64,000 bases of DNA. Origin: Membranipora membranacea (lineage: Eukaryota > Bryozoa > Gymnolaemata > Cheilostomatida > Membraniporidae). Numbering within the stretch: position 1 is the first letter of the stretch; each line of letters opens with the position of its first letter. The stretch lies in contig OU612070.1 of the NCBI GenBank assembly GCA_914767715.1, forward strand, positions 2,869,501 to 2,933,500, given 5' to 3'. The position numbers were made by a program, and so were the translations under genes. The notes below the pieces were generated by a model. That model ran no database searches. It saw only the letters and a program-made list of their open reading frames with translations, and was not told the origin of the DNA. Below are positions 34,158-47,000 of the stretch, in pieces.

Positions 34158-35470
34158 CGTTCGAGCTGGTATAAGTATTCATCTGTTTGTCCATTTCATA
34201 AAACTGCATGCAAAAGGTTAAGTGAGGACTTGCTCTTGCATTACCGGAATCACCCTCTTGGCAAAACAGGAATGCTAGTCAACGGGCAAGAATTAGTTGA
34301 GACATGTTGGTATCCCTACCGAGCTGCAGTGGCTGCCTGGTATGACTGGTTGGTTCGTTTATCTCCCCTCCTGAAAGCTGCCACAGGCATTTGCTGTATT
34401 ATTCCATGGTTTACTCCCCTAGCCTTCGTCTTCCACAGACGGCTGCAAGTCAGCAGTACCGGTTTGGTAGATGAGCACAAGACCAAAGAATTGTCCTACC
34501 AGGGTGTCCACCCACCCTCCCACACCCTCTACAGGGTCAGTGGGTTCACCAGATTAGTAGTCGTGAGCTTGACCATGCGGTAGGTGGTACTGGGTTACAT
34601 GGTCAGCTGACCTGGAGAATACAGTAGTCATATAATGACTCCCCAGAACAGCGCTTTGCTCAGAGTGCAAGGGCGCAGTGATATACTCTTGTTATTATTG
34701 AGATGATCTTACTTGTGCTCTAAAGCAGGGATCTGAGAAATGAAAACCAATTTTAACATAACCGCCATCATGCATTGCACATAAAGAGGATGAATGACTA
34801 ATCAAATGTTCATCCTGCTCGACTGGCTGAATCTTATGTACGCACTTATTTAGAATCTGATCTTGTGAGACACGAGACAGGAATCGTTTCATTTATGGAG
34901 TTGGAAGTGGTGTAGATATTACGGATGACCCACGGACTATGCATATAAAGTCTGACAGGTAGTACTGCTATAACAATAACAATAACAATAACAATACAAA
35001 TAAGCAAAATTTTGAATATTGCATATATGCATATTTGAATGAAAATTTGTGTGCCTGGGTGAATGCTCTTTCATCAAAATTGACAACAAAGCTGAAGTCG
35101 TAACGATACTTTATTTATGGGTAGATTAGTCTATGCACTATGCAGGATATGCTTGGATGTTTCCTCTCATTACTTCTACAATAATACACATTGTATGACC
35201 TTTTGTCAATGTCATGAATGACCGCCCTTATTCAAAATGAAAGAAATTCTGTCTGACATTTTCTTCACTACTTGGCAGTGAATATCTCTGCTCATGGGTA
35301 TTTCCCAAACATGAGGCTACTTTTCCCAGAGTCTGACTGGAAAACTCTCATACTTGGAGCAATATAGTAGATGGCATGAATAGAAATCAATAGATATTGC
35401 AGTTTTAGCGCTCCCCTTGATTAACTTATAACACTCAAGGGCAAACAACTCCAGCAAGATCCTGCATTGT
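34158..35470. other. Intergenic, unassigned, probably repeat-derived
   Basis: The first 500 bases are richer in GC than their surroundings and hold a 117-codon open frame (34230-34583) with no recognisable domain. I read it as retroelement tail or unidentified repeat. A short (AACAAT)n tract lies at 34971-34997. I see no other gene or RNA. Confidence 0.4.
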
Positions 35471-35473
35471 TCT

Positions 35474-35521
35474 CAGACTTTCTCTCGTCCGGGGGGCCGT
35501 CGGACGAGGGGTAAAAGTCTG
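35474..35521. repeat. GC-rich two-part hairpin
   Basis: An outer perfect 8-bp stem CAGACTTT/AAAGTCTG encloses an inner perfect 8-bp stem CTCGTCCG/CGGACGAG with a 9-nt loop. The GC-rich block is out of keeping with the AT-rich surroundings. Confidence 0.6.
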
Positions 35522-37920
35522 GGGGGCTCAGATAGATACGTCCTCATGCTCGTACTGTTATCTGTATTACAAACTAATTATTACATTTCAATAAAGACTG
35601 TAATAAGATTCCAAGGGTGGCTGATATAATATTTCCCTCCATGATTCTTGATTTGTGATTGAGCTATACCTAGCCTTGGCTCTATGCAGCTTTTATCATT
35701 CAAAATTGAAAAAATGCAGTTTATCCTACCTTTTGCAATAACTAAGGTGAAATATCACTCCATTGGTCAGATCCTATACCTATGATGCGATTTGAGAATT
35801 TATCATTCTCATGTAAGATTTCAACATCTTTTCTGGGAAAAAAGTAATGTTGGAATTTGAAGATCGTAGCAATTGTAACAGTAACAATTATCATTGTATA
35901 CATATTGAAATTCATACAAATATTGCCATATAAATTACAGAGGTTTGTCGCCTGGCTCAGATGCTGCGCAATCTTTTTCTAGTGTGAATGCTTCACAGCA
36001 AAATAGTCCCGATGCACAAAATGATTTAGATCATTGTTTTGACTATTGTGGATGGTTTTCTGTAATTCTGATTTCAGAATTACGAACATAGCCTTACAGT
36101 AAGAATGAATACTGTATATAGGTCATGAACGTTTTATCACTGCAATAATAGTGCTGAAGACCAAATTATATTTCATTATTGGATTTTAGTGCGTAATTCT
36201 TGTCATTTGTCTTTATTATTAATACCATGTTCAAACTTGAAATATGGATATTTGCTTCAATATGATGAGTATGGTAATTTACAAAAGTGGGAAATATTGC
36301 CAAACTACCATAGACTTAATAATAATATTATTAAGTCTATGCAAAATACTCACTTTAGAGAGTTTGCTTACTATTACTAGATTGTTTAATATAAGAGTTG
36401 TCCACTCTCTTTACAAGTGCACACAAATCCCTGCTTGGACTTATTATTTCTTGTGTCCAGCAATCTAGTATGCAACAGATAAGGACTGAGACTCACAAGA
36501 AGATAAACACTAAGTATAAGGTTTACTAAGGGCAGCATATAGATAGATACGTTTCTAGTTAGTAAGCTGTACAAATAAGGTCAGGCTGACACTAAACACC
36601 TGCTTTCAAACAAAGGATTAGAAAATAGCTGCAGTACTACATTTGTGTACCCTGTATATCTTGTTTGTGTTTGCACTTTTCAATAATACATTAGGAACCA
36701 TAAACTCATCAAGATTGAAAGCTGTGCCGATTAATTTATTGTAACCGCCGAATTTTATTTTGAGAAAACTTATTGTGGTTGCCAGTGTTCAATCAGCAGC
36801 TTGTTATCCTTTGGTCAAGAAATGATTGGTAGTGAAGGTCCTGTGATGTACAATTTATTTCAGTCGCAGTTATTTGCATCATAGTATCATTACGCTGTCA
36901 GATAAGATTGTTTAAGGTCTAGTGGGCATATCACATCATAAACTTTATTATCTGGGCGATAGTTTAGAAACATTTTCCACATGATTCCGTGTAGTTATCT
37001 AGAAGGATTCAGTTTGCCTTATCAATAAAAGTGTGATGGTACCAGAGACTATGGACTTATTATATATAGTCTCTGATGGCCCACCTCATATTTCAGGTAG
37101 GTATCACGGTCCAGTCACGTAGGGCATCACACAAGGGTGATAACTGATACTTCTTGTCACAGGCACTTCACTCAAAAATTTAATTAGTTTTATGTGTTGC
37201 ATGTGTTGCATCGATAAGCATTAACTGTTCATCAAAGTGAATTAAATCTACCTATATTACAACCCTATGAAAGTAACATGTGTATTTACTTATATTATCC
37301 ATGATTGCACCTGAGATATGCCTAAATAGTGTGACCCTTAATTTCTTTTATCCTTGCTCAGCGCTGTGAACAGGGAAGTAGCAATGAAGCAGTAAATTGT
37401 TAGATAGCTTATTAGCTTGTTAGATTATACGCTTACAGAATCAAAAATGACATCGGCTCAAAATAAAATGAGATAGCTTAGCTGTGATGTCAAGTGTCGC
37501 TGTACATGATAATGTGTGAGTTGAGGGAAGCTTGTTCATCACTGTACACTCATCGTTGGCTAACAGGGTGATAAAATGTATCTTATCTTTTATTGTTGCA
37601 TCGTGCAAATATTGAACTTACAGTTCATCTAATAGTTCCTGATATATCACTCAACAACACTCGACGTCCAATCCTGATATCAGCCGACTGCTCTGAACTC
37701 GTTAGTCACTGCGAGGGTAATAAAAAGTCTGTTTTGGTAATTTTCTTGGCTTCAAATGCTGCAATTCTTCAGATGCCTTTTACTTGTTTAGACATTAATT
37801 TGTTGGTGATTAATAATAAATAAGGTCACATTAGTGATAAAAATAGTTAAGTCATTAGGTCAGCATATGATTGATAGTGTGGTAAAGTTAACTGTAATTG
37901 AGCAGAATTCAGCCTAGACA
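35522..37920. other. Intergenic region upstream of gene B
   Basis: AT-rich, with several short open frames lacking protein-like features. A palindrome at 36309-36341 has 15-bp perfect arms (CATAGACTTAATAAT) around AAT. No conserved promoter elements could be identified for gene B, and its transcription start is unknown. Confidence 0.45.
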
Positions 37921-38007
37921 AAGCTGATATCATCGGACTTAGAGGGAAGTGCTACTGAGCAGCAGCTGCCTCAGTAACTTAACCAGCAGAAGGGTATCTA
38001 CAACGGA

Positions 38008-38040
38008 ATGGGAACACAGGAACATGTCTTCTACAACTAA
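38008..38040 (+). promoter_or_regulatory. Upstream ORF overlapping the gene B start
   Basis: An ATG in strong context (GGAATGG) opens a 10-codon frame that ends at TAA 38038-38040, overlapping the gene B start codon (38024) in another frame. If the mRNA begins upstream of 38008, this frame would compete with the main start. The transcription start is not known. Confidence 0.4.
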
Positions 38041-38084
38041 AACAGCCATTACCATCTGGATATTTCTTCTTCTCACCCACGAAG
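38024..38084 (+). CDS. Gene B exon B1: signal peptide
   Basis: The exon encodes MSSTTKTAITIWIFLLLTHE and ends in phase 1 at a GTAAGA donor. A polar start, a hydrophobic core (AITIWIFLLLT) and the join to a lectin domain fit a secretory leader. Confidence 0.78.
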
Positions 38085-41000
38085 GTAAGAGAGATCTTAC
38101 ACTGCCTCTTCATGGCAGATATATTACTCTAGGCAATGAGCCATATTCACGGAAAACCATTTGATAGAGGCAAGAAAGCTTCCAGGCACAGTGTGCTGTC
38201 CTTATGGCGTGCCTGTGCAAAATGCCAGCTGCTGGAATCATGTAATAAGTGCTCCTCAATCCAGGTCCATTGCAATATCCTTCTTCAATGAGAGGTAACA
38301 AACTGGACAAGAAATAGTCAGTGATAAAACATTGTACTTATACTCTCAATAGCCTACATATTAATCTTGCAAGTTTGGCTGGTTGCGATTCTGACCGACC
38401 CGGTGTTACGTAGGCTGGTGCCTCTGCCATCATATCTATTGGCTGAATTATGAATTGTTAGTGAACTAGACTCAAGAAACTCGTATTTAATCATTCCTGT
38501 GGCAAATTTCCAGTTGTTATGGCTGTGGCAAAACACAAGAAACTGTCGATCCTTCCTAAACAACCTTTCATTTTATCTGAACAAATTTTAACATTATTCT
38601 GCCCCCACACATATTATATTCACAAGCGATGGAATCAATGTTCTTATACTGACTTGTAATGCGTGGGAAATTCTATATGTCAGCAAGTCAAATATATAAC
38701 CATAGCACCACATAGCACAACATCCATGCCCTAATATTCATTTCTTCAGTTAAAACATGCTACGTCTTCGCTCTCAGACTTTTACCAGACCTCAAAACAG
38801 GAAATATTCTCTTTTCTCACTGAATTGTGATGTCACAGTAGTCGTAAGTTAGAATCTAGACGGAACAGAAATTGAATCGTTAGTTCAACTCCTGTTACCC
38901 TACTATTTCATCATTTCATTGACTTTATTCATTGAATTCAACTAAAACAAAATTTGTTCTCCAATTATTCTTACCCCGAACAAATGTTTGGTATCGAGGC
39001 GCCGCGCCTTGATACCAAACATTTGCAATATCCCTCCGCCACCACAGAGGGAACATACTTGTTCTAAGCTGCACCATCAGACCCTGCTTATTACTGTGTG
39101 TTATGATTCATCGGCAAAAACTTGTAATTTTTGGTCTCCAATTATACTTACCCGAGAATCATGTTCATGTACAGAATAGTTTAACACAATTACAAATTGC
39201 ACACAATGCATCGTATGAGTCATGAATTATTTGAAGCTATGATTTTGAGGTATATATACTTTTATTGTCAATCTACAATCATATTTAGGAATGTTTTTCA
39301 TGCAGTTACAGAACAAAAAAGAAAACTTAAGGGGAGAGAAAAAGAAAAAATACACAAGTAATAAAAATTAATAGGATTTAAAGGGCTTCGATTTCTGTTC
39401 TTTTTTCTTTTTAGAGATACCAACAATATTTCTATCAGAATGTTACCAGGGATTTTTAACAAATTACACATTAGGCTTCTACTCTCCTTATATATATATA
39501 TATATACCTGCTCCTACAAACTGACAGTTGATGCTGTGGTCTGTGACAACAGATCTTCAGTTGTCGCACTTAATTTTGAAATTTCGAACTATTAACAGGT
39601 CGAACTGCACAAACACTTAATATAGCTGTGAATAAAACAGCTACACAGAAGTCAGAATATGGGAATCACCCACCAGGCCTCGCAGTGGATGGTTCAATTC
39701 TAGAGCAGCCGATACCTGAAGGTACACCTGGTATTCGAGACGGGCAGTTCTCCCACACCAAAGAAGGAAATGATCAATGGTGGAAAGTGGACCTCGGAGC
39801 TGTATTTTATATATACCGTGTTGAGATGTGGAGCAGGAAGGGTTATTATGGTATGTGAGCTGAGGGCCACAAGTATTTGGTATCAGCATGATAATGGACC
39901 ATTGATCTACTTCAATCAACCTTTAGATTCTCTAAATCAGATTTTCCTTTTCAAATCAGCTTTGAAAATGCTTGAAAGGCACAATATTTTTGTGAGTATT
40001 TTGTACATTCATTGATACATCTTTCTGTGTGCTATCAATACTCTGCTTGCATATTTGCAAGGCTGTAAAGGAAAATATCTACACAAGGAATGGTAACAGC
40101 AGCTTTCCGATTTATTTTTTTTGCAGTGCTTTATCAATACGGTGTTATTATTGGATATTCTTTCAGAGTTTCGTCTGTCTAATATATCGTTGCTGACAAG
40201 CCTTGAGAGAGATGCTGGAGCACCATCACTTAGTTCTTCTGGATGGCAACTTCGCCGATATCGTGAATCAAAATACCCATATCATGGAAAGGAGGAATTT
40301 GAATTTCCGGTTTCAGGAAGGCATATAGCAGTGTTCAATAATGGCAGTTATGGTGTGACACTCACTGAGTTTAAGGTCTTTGGGATTGGTAAGTTATCAA
40401 TTGAAATCAAACTAATACGATTCCACTCTCTGTTCACAATTCCATACCCGTATCTTTAAAACAGTGTGCAATCATATCTGAGACTGCTGTAGTGCCAATA
40501 TCAGGATAGTACCATCGAAAACCTGGCAAATCATCCTTCTAAACTTTACCAAACTTCATGATAAATATCAATTTTTGTGATCAATCTGCCACATCATGTC
40601 AGCCATGTGTCACATCGAAGTTAATTCAAACATTAAAACTGTTAATACCAAACAGCACTTCTTCATACCAAAAGAAAAAGTCTAATTCCAAGTCCAAGTC
40701 TAACCAGAACCCTCACCAATAAGCTTCAACACAGCTTACATAAAAAAGAAATCAACAATGCCGAACCATCAATTATCTGTTTGCAGCCTGATCACCATCC
40801 TATATTTACTGACAATATCACTAGTCATAGCTTTGTGTTTAGGAAAGCAAAAAAAAACCATTGTTCATATTAAAGTAGTCTCATAGCAATGAACAAAAAA
40901 ACTAAATTTACCTGAACAAGAACATTTTTGAATGATGTAACCGATTTCAAAGAGTGAAAACCCAGGGTCTTGAAGGGTCTAGAGTACGTTATCTCTCCTG

Positions 41001-44000
41001 CGACAGATCAATATCAAAATGATGATTCACTAACAGTTTAACAGTAAGCCTTACTCTAGCTTACTTAGGACAGTAACTAGGCTGCTATACTTACACCAGA
41101 AAATATCACAGCACAGTTTTGATCATAGTTAGCCTAGTCAAAGATACTTAAGTGTTAATATGTGACAGGGGAGATAACACACTCTAGCATACTTGCCAAG
41201 TAATCTAAATTCAAAAGTGGGAGATTTCAATTTACATCGATACTGCACGGAATCGCGGTGCTTCGAGGGTGCGAAGCACCCGAGCGATCCACTTTGGGGT
41301 TTTGGGCAGTGTAAGCCCCCAATGGGGACTGGGATAGAGCCCGGCTGCTGATACTCTGAGAACGTTTCTAGCCACTAGGAGGAGCTAAAAACGTATACTT
41401 GATCCCAAATAATTTCATGTTTGTACTTTGTACTGGTAATAAAATATCAAACTGAGATGAAATGCACTTTTAATACTTACCATCAACACATGGGCCCCTG
41501 GGACTCTTCAACAAGTGCTTACATCATTCAATAACGTCCTCATGCGAGTAAACTTAGCTTTTTTGGTAATATTGCTAAAAAGTTACTTTTGCTATGAGCA
41601 ACGGTTGTTCAGGACAAGAGAAACCTTAATACTTACTCGTCTGAGCATTAAACGAAAATAGCTATGTTCCTTGAAAAAATAGAAATTATGATCTCTCCTT
41701 GGGCAACTTTGAATGTTCTTTTGATAAAAAATGTCCAAGTTTTGTTAATCTTTTTCCTGTTCATACTATGATTTCAGCACCAAACAAGAACTACAATGTA
41801 GCTAGGTATAAGCCTGTAACCACGGCTCCATCAACACCTCTTCTTGATCATCTGATTGACGGGATGAACTTTTCTCCAGAATCTTGTCCAAACCGATCAG
41901 ATACTGTGCAGTGGGAGTTAGATTTGCTTGACACTTATTTGATCCACCTTGTTCGTCTTGTCAAAGGGGACTGTGGTAAGCACAATGTATCACTGCGAAC
42001 TCTTATTAATATTGAATTTCATTTTATGAGTCTGTGAGTCTGCCATAATATAAAACCTCTCTTCTAAGTGAATGGTCTCCTCTCCACTGAAAGTCTTGTC
42101 TCCTCAAGTGAATGATTGAAAAAAAATCCGGTATTTATGTTATGGTAATTGAGTCACCACTATCTTCCACCAGCTGCTTTAAATCAAATGCAAGATTGTG
42201 TTTAGTTATGGATAGTTCTTTATTTTCGGTCATATTTCCCAACAACCTTGAAACTCATCACATAGCAAGCATTGCACTGCATGAGTCATAGGTTGTTGCT
42301 TACCATGTATTAGAGGCTCAGTGCTTTGGTAATTATGTCATGCTTTGTTTTTTCTGCCATCTTATTACACCTATCCACCTAATAATAAATGTGCCACAGG
42401 GATAGCATATTATATACTATATACACTTGTTCCCAAAAATCATGATATGATTCAATGGTGAACATACATCAAAGCCAATGTGAATTCATAAGCCAGACCC
42501 CAAAGCTGAACCTAGAACAAAAAGCGATATCTTTTGTGAATCATATTTGAATGCTGAGACAATCACACAACATACATCTATTCCATGGTCTTGTTTTATT
42601 CCTCAAGGTGAGATTCTAGTTGAAAGCCTGAATTTGATGTTGAAAAATGCTTCAGATTCCAGTTCGGCTCCCTGTTACTTCATTGAACCAGCAACCCACT
42701 ACATTGATGTTTACTGTGAATCTCTACATAGTGCCTCACTGATATCAATAACGGCATTTGCCCAGGAAATTGGAAAAATATCAGAAATCCAAGTTTTTGG
42801 ATCACGTAAGTAAATTGATTTTCCTACACTCAGGACAGTCCCAATATCTTTGTTAAAAAGGGACATTTATCAATTATATCTTGGTCCTTGTGAATCACAG
42901 TCGACAAACATTTTATTGTAATTATCTATTTCAAATTCAAAACCAACAGTTAAGACTTTTGTTAAAGGACATCAAAATTGATAGGTTTTTAACTTGTTTT
43001 AATTGCTGAGGGTAGTTATATGAGATAATGCAGATCATATTAATGTTTTAGTTGGTTTATAAGGAATGTTAGTGGGAAGAGGCCAAGAGTTATTTCTCAG
43101 AACGAGACCGCAAAACTGTAGCTATATCGATCAATTGCGCTTTTGAGGGTGGTGTCTTACTATTTTTCTCAGATGTATGAAAGATGATCAAATCATGCTC
43201 TCTCAAAATATAATATGTACGTCCATTGGTGCAGATAAAACATTTTGTTAATTAAATATCAATGGCACTTTATTTAGAGCCAACTTATATGTTACCTTAC
43301 ATCCTTCAGGAGCGATCAATTATGCCCGCAATGGAATAGCAACACAGTCAAATCCATATGCCACTTTTCCTGCATCTCGAGCTAATGATGGTACTAAGGG
43401 CGCTGGGAGTACTGATATAACACATACTGCACTAAGTGAAAATCAGTGGTTGAAAATAGATCTCGGTCGTCGAATGTACATGGTAGAGATGGTAGTGTAC
43501 AACAGAGTAGGAGATTGTTTCGGAACACCATGTTGTGAGTACTATGTGTTGTGTGTCGAGTTCGACTTGTCCTTATTATCTTCAATGCACTTATTTAGTT
43601 CCGTTATAAAAATCATAAGTCAACATGCCCTCAAGGTTTTGATTTGGGTTCATGATAGTTACACCCATGTCCAACTACATGGCACTGCACTGGACAATAA
43701 TAAAAATGCAGGAAAGCAATTGTTGTATGGAAATAGACAAAAGCAGACTTGGCCTAGACTAATGGAGGTTGAGGAAACTCTCATATTTGCTATGCTATAT
43801 TATAGCTGATAGAATGCAGGACGCCAGCTTTTACACAACAGAACTTGATGGAGACAGCGCGGGTGATCCTGGCTCTTCTGATTGGACACTGTGTCATTAC
43901 AATAAGGTTCCCATTGGCGACATGGACTACATACAGTGTGACGACAACCGCCAGCCATTGACACAACAAATGGCTGTTAAAGTTGGGTATAACAAGGGTG

Positions 44001-47000
44001 TTCAACTGAGAGAATTCGAAGCTTACGGACTTGGTAAGAACTACCACAAAGTTGTGTAATATTTGTTTTTATCCATGCATTTTATACAATTATGGTGACC
44101 CATGCATTTTGCCAATGTGTGAGCTTGATCCATGCGATGCATATAGTTGCCATGCATGCAGTGCCTATAAAATGATCCAGAGATAGACAGGGAAATTTAT
44201 TACCTCAAGTACTGTTTATCAAAATAAATCAATTTTCTAGATTATTGTTTGAATCCAACTGATGACCAGGACAAAAGATGTCATATCAACCTGAACTGGT
44301 TCATCATTCAATCTAAACTTTGTTGTAAGATAAAATTTGATTTAATTCCATGTTCTTTAGAAATTTATGAAACTCGTATGTTTTTAGAAAATAGACAGTA
44401 TAAAAAGAGCTTTTTGTTCTAGAACCAGGAACATTCGATGAGGTTCCAAGAGTCAGTCTCACGTTCAGCAACTCAACAGATTTAGTGATTTCTCTATATC
44501 AGTGGACTAATAATATGACTGGCGATGTACCTCCATCAAGGTATATATCATGTCTTCAAATCATCGTTGGATCAACTAAACCTGATTGGATCAATGCTAT
44601 AAATAGGAGTAGAAGGTGGCTCGGTTGGTTGAGTTGGTTGGTTGAGACCTAGTCTTCAGCATGCAAGTGTTGGTGTGGTCTGACAAGACAATGCGGCCTT
44701 CAGGCACACTCTTTTTCGCGGCCCATAATTTGGAATGTGATGCGTGGCTGAACCTTGCGATGCCATCAATGCAAAATACGAACAGGTTGATGCATGAAGT
44801 TATATATTCATAGATACATCCCTGTTCTTTCTTCAGCCCTCATTCTTTCATCCCACAAGTTTTGAAAGCGATTTAAGTTATCCGATTTATTTGCCCGAGC
44901 ATCATTTTCCATAACCATATTGTTATGTTTTCAGCTATTCAATTTACCAGAAGACTGACCAGGAAAGTTTTGCGAAGGTCAGCACAATACCACACAATCT
45001 GTCTGCTGATACTGTGGATATACATATTGGGGGTCTGATAGCAACAAGTGGATATGAATACAGAGTGATTTTGAGCCATGGGAACTTCTCATATGGAGAT
45101 ATCAACACTGTGAATACATCATTAACTGTCCCAGCTGGTAAGTCTTCATTTTTTTATTCTTAAATAGTTGGCAATAGAGACTAAAGATTAACTGTCTACT
45201 TTGATGACAATGAGCTTACCCTAGAAATTGCCAATGTAGTTGACCTGTTTTAGGAGAACTGAATTCAGACTTTGCTTATATAGGAGACAATCTGGTGTCC
45301 CAGTGGTCTAAAATATGTGGACTGCACTGTTTTATCTAAAACAGTTTGATCAGTTAGATCATGGTATTGGGAACCGGCAGATAGTAACAGAGTATACTCT
45401 TGAAATTGCATTACTTTTTATGGTCCAAATTTGTTTGTCGCTTAGTTATTAGTTTCTGACTCGCTTTATTATTATGATTTCCAAATCATCTTCAAAAGAA
45501 ATATTAATCACACTTTTTACACTTTCTCACACTATTTGCTCTGATGTGATTGCCTTTCTTGTTTGTTTCTTTTCCCCACTTTCTGCGTGGTGTTGTTACT
45601 GTCTGTATTTGATGTTGGTTTCCTATTCTTAAAACAAGGTGGAGGATATGCATGAAGTAGTACATGAGAAAAATTTCATGAAATTACCAAATATCAAGTG
45701 ATTCCTATAAACATAGTATAATTTGTAGAAAGGTTGTATCCATTCTACCTGCTATTGTGACATTGTGCTGCTGTTGCAGCAGATACTAAAGGCCTATTAT
45801 TTACAGTATACTACTACTCTTAGGTATTGTCTCCTCATTGACTGTGTGATCTCTGGGGACCGATCTTACCCCAGAAGATTGACTTCAATAGTTTTTGGGA
45901 CGATGAAAATTTCCATATCAAGACACCATCTATTTCTTTCAGCTCTTTATAAAAAATGTCACTCAACATTAGTTTTTTATAATTTTTCATAGAGAAACAC
46001 CACATCTCTTGCAACCAGTGCTATACTAATTTCTCTATACCTAAACCCTGTTTGAAAATCAAGGTGTTACAAAACATGACATTGCATCTCTGGGCTCATC
46101 ATTACTATTGAATGTTTCCTCCTCCCACTTAGGCAATGTGTTGAAAAACCAACACAGCACGATTTCTGAGCTCTTGATTGTGATGATTTGGTTACGGTTA
46201 TGACCCCTTTTTGATTTGATTCAGTACCTCCAGTGGTAAATGTAACAGCTGTAGATACAACAAACCAGACAGAGATATATGATGAGGGTTCCTATTCAGT
46301 GACTGCTAATGTAACATGGAAGGTATGATTCCAGCCATTTGTCATCCTAATGAATATTTCCTTATGACTGTTACATGGACAGTTTAATTCATACTCAATC
46401 GCATTGTAAATTTGACTGACAGATTTTTGTCATTGTTCGAAGATATCTGATACAAGGAAAGCAAGATTTTTTTCAGCATTAGCAGATACTTGATGAAAAG
46501 AAAATATTGCTTATGAACAAATATTGCTTTCATTTTACACTGAAGGCTGGGGATGACCAATCTGAAAGTGGCATATCGTATAGAGTTATAGTGAAAGATC
46601 TGGTAGGAAATCTTCTCACAAACCAAACCAGAGTTCACGATCAAACTCGGTTTGTTGCACATAGTCTATCTGGGAACACATTGTATACAATAGAAATCAC
46701 CACAGTTAACAGAAGAGGTTCCAGTACTGTGAATACAACGTTTACAACAATTCAAATTGGTAAAAATATATATGAATGAAATGATAGATATTATTATAAA
46801 CTATCATTGTTTAACAAACTAAAGCTGTGCTATTCCATCCACTGTTAACAGGTAGCCATTTTAACTCCAGAGATGTATGACTAAATTGAATATGTTCAAT
46901 TTCTGTGAAATGGGGACGATTTTGTTGAAAATTATATCGATCTGCTTTGCTGATTCTGCAACAAATAATTGATCTGCATTGGATCTCTGCGCTGATGCAA

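Noticed and set aside
34230-34583. 117-codon frame with GC-richer sequence
   Set aside because: No identifiable domain or exon-like neighbours. It lies next to retroelement debris and is probably repeat-derived.
45270-45420. Possible tRNA-like SINE (GGTGTCCCAGTGGTCTAAAA)
   Set aside because: Box-A-like only. No convincing box B at the right spacing.
46384-46662. 92-codon minus-strand frame
   Set aside because: It overlaps exon B11 on the opposite strand and has no features of its own.
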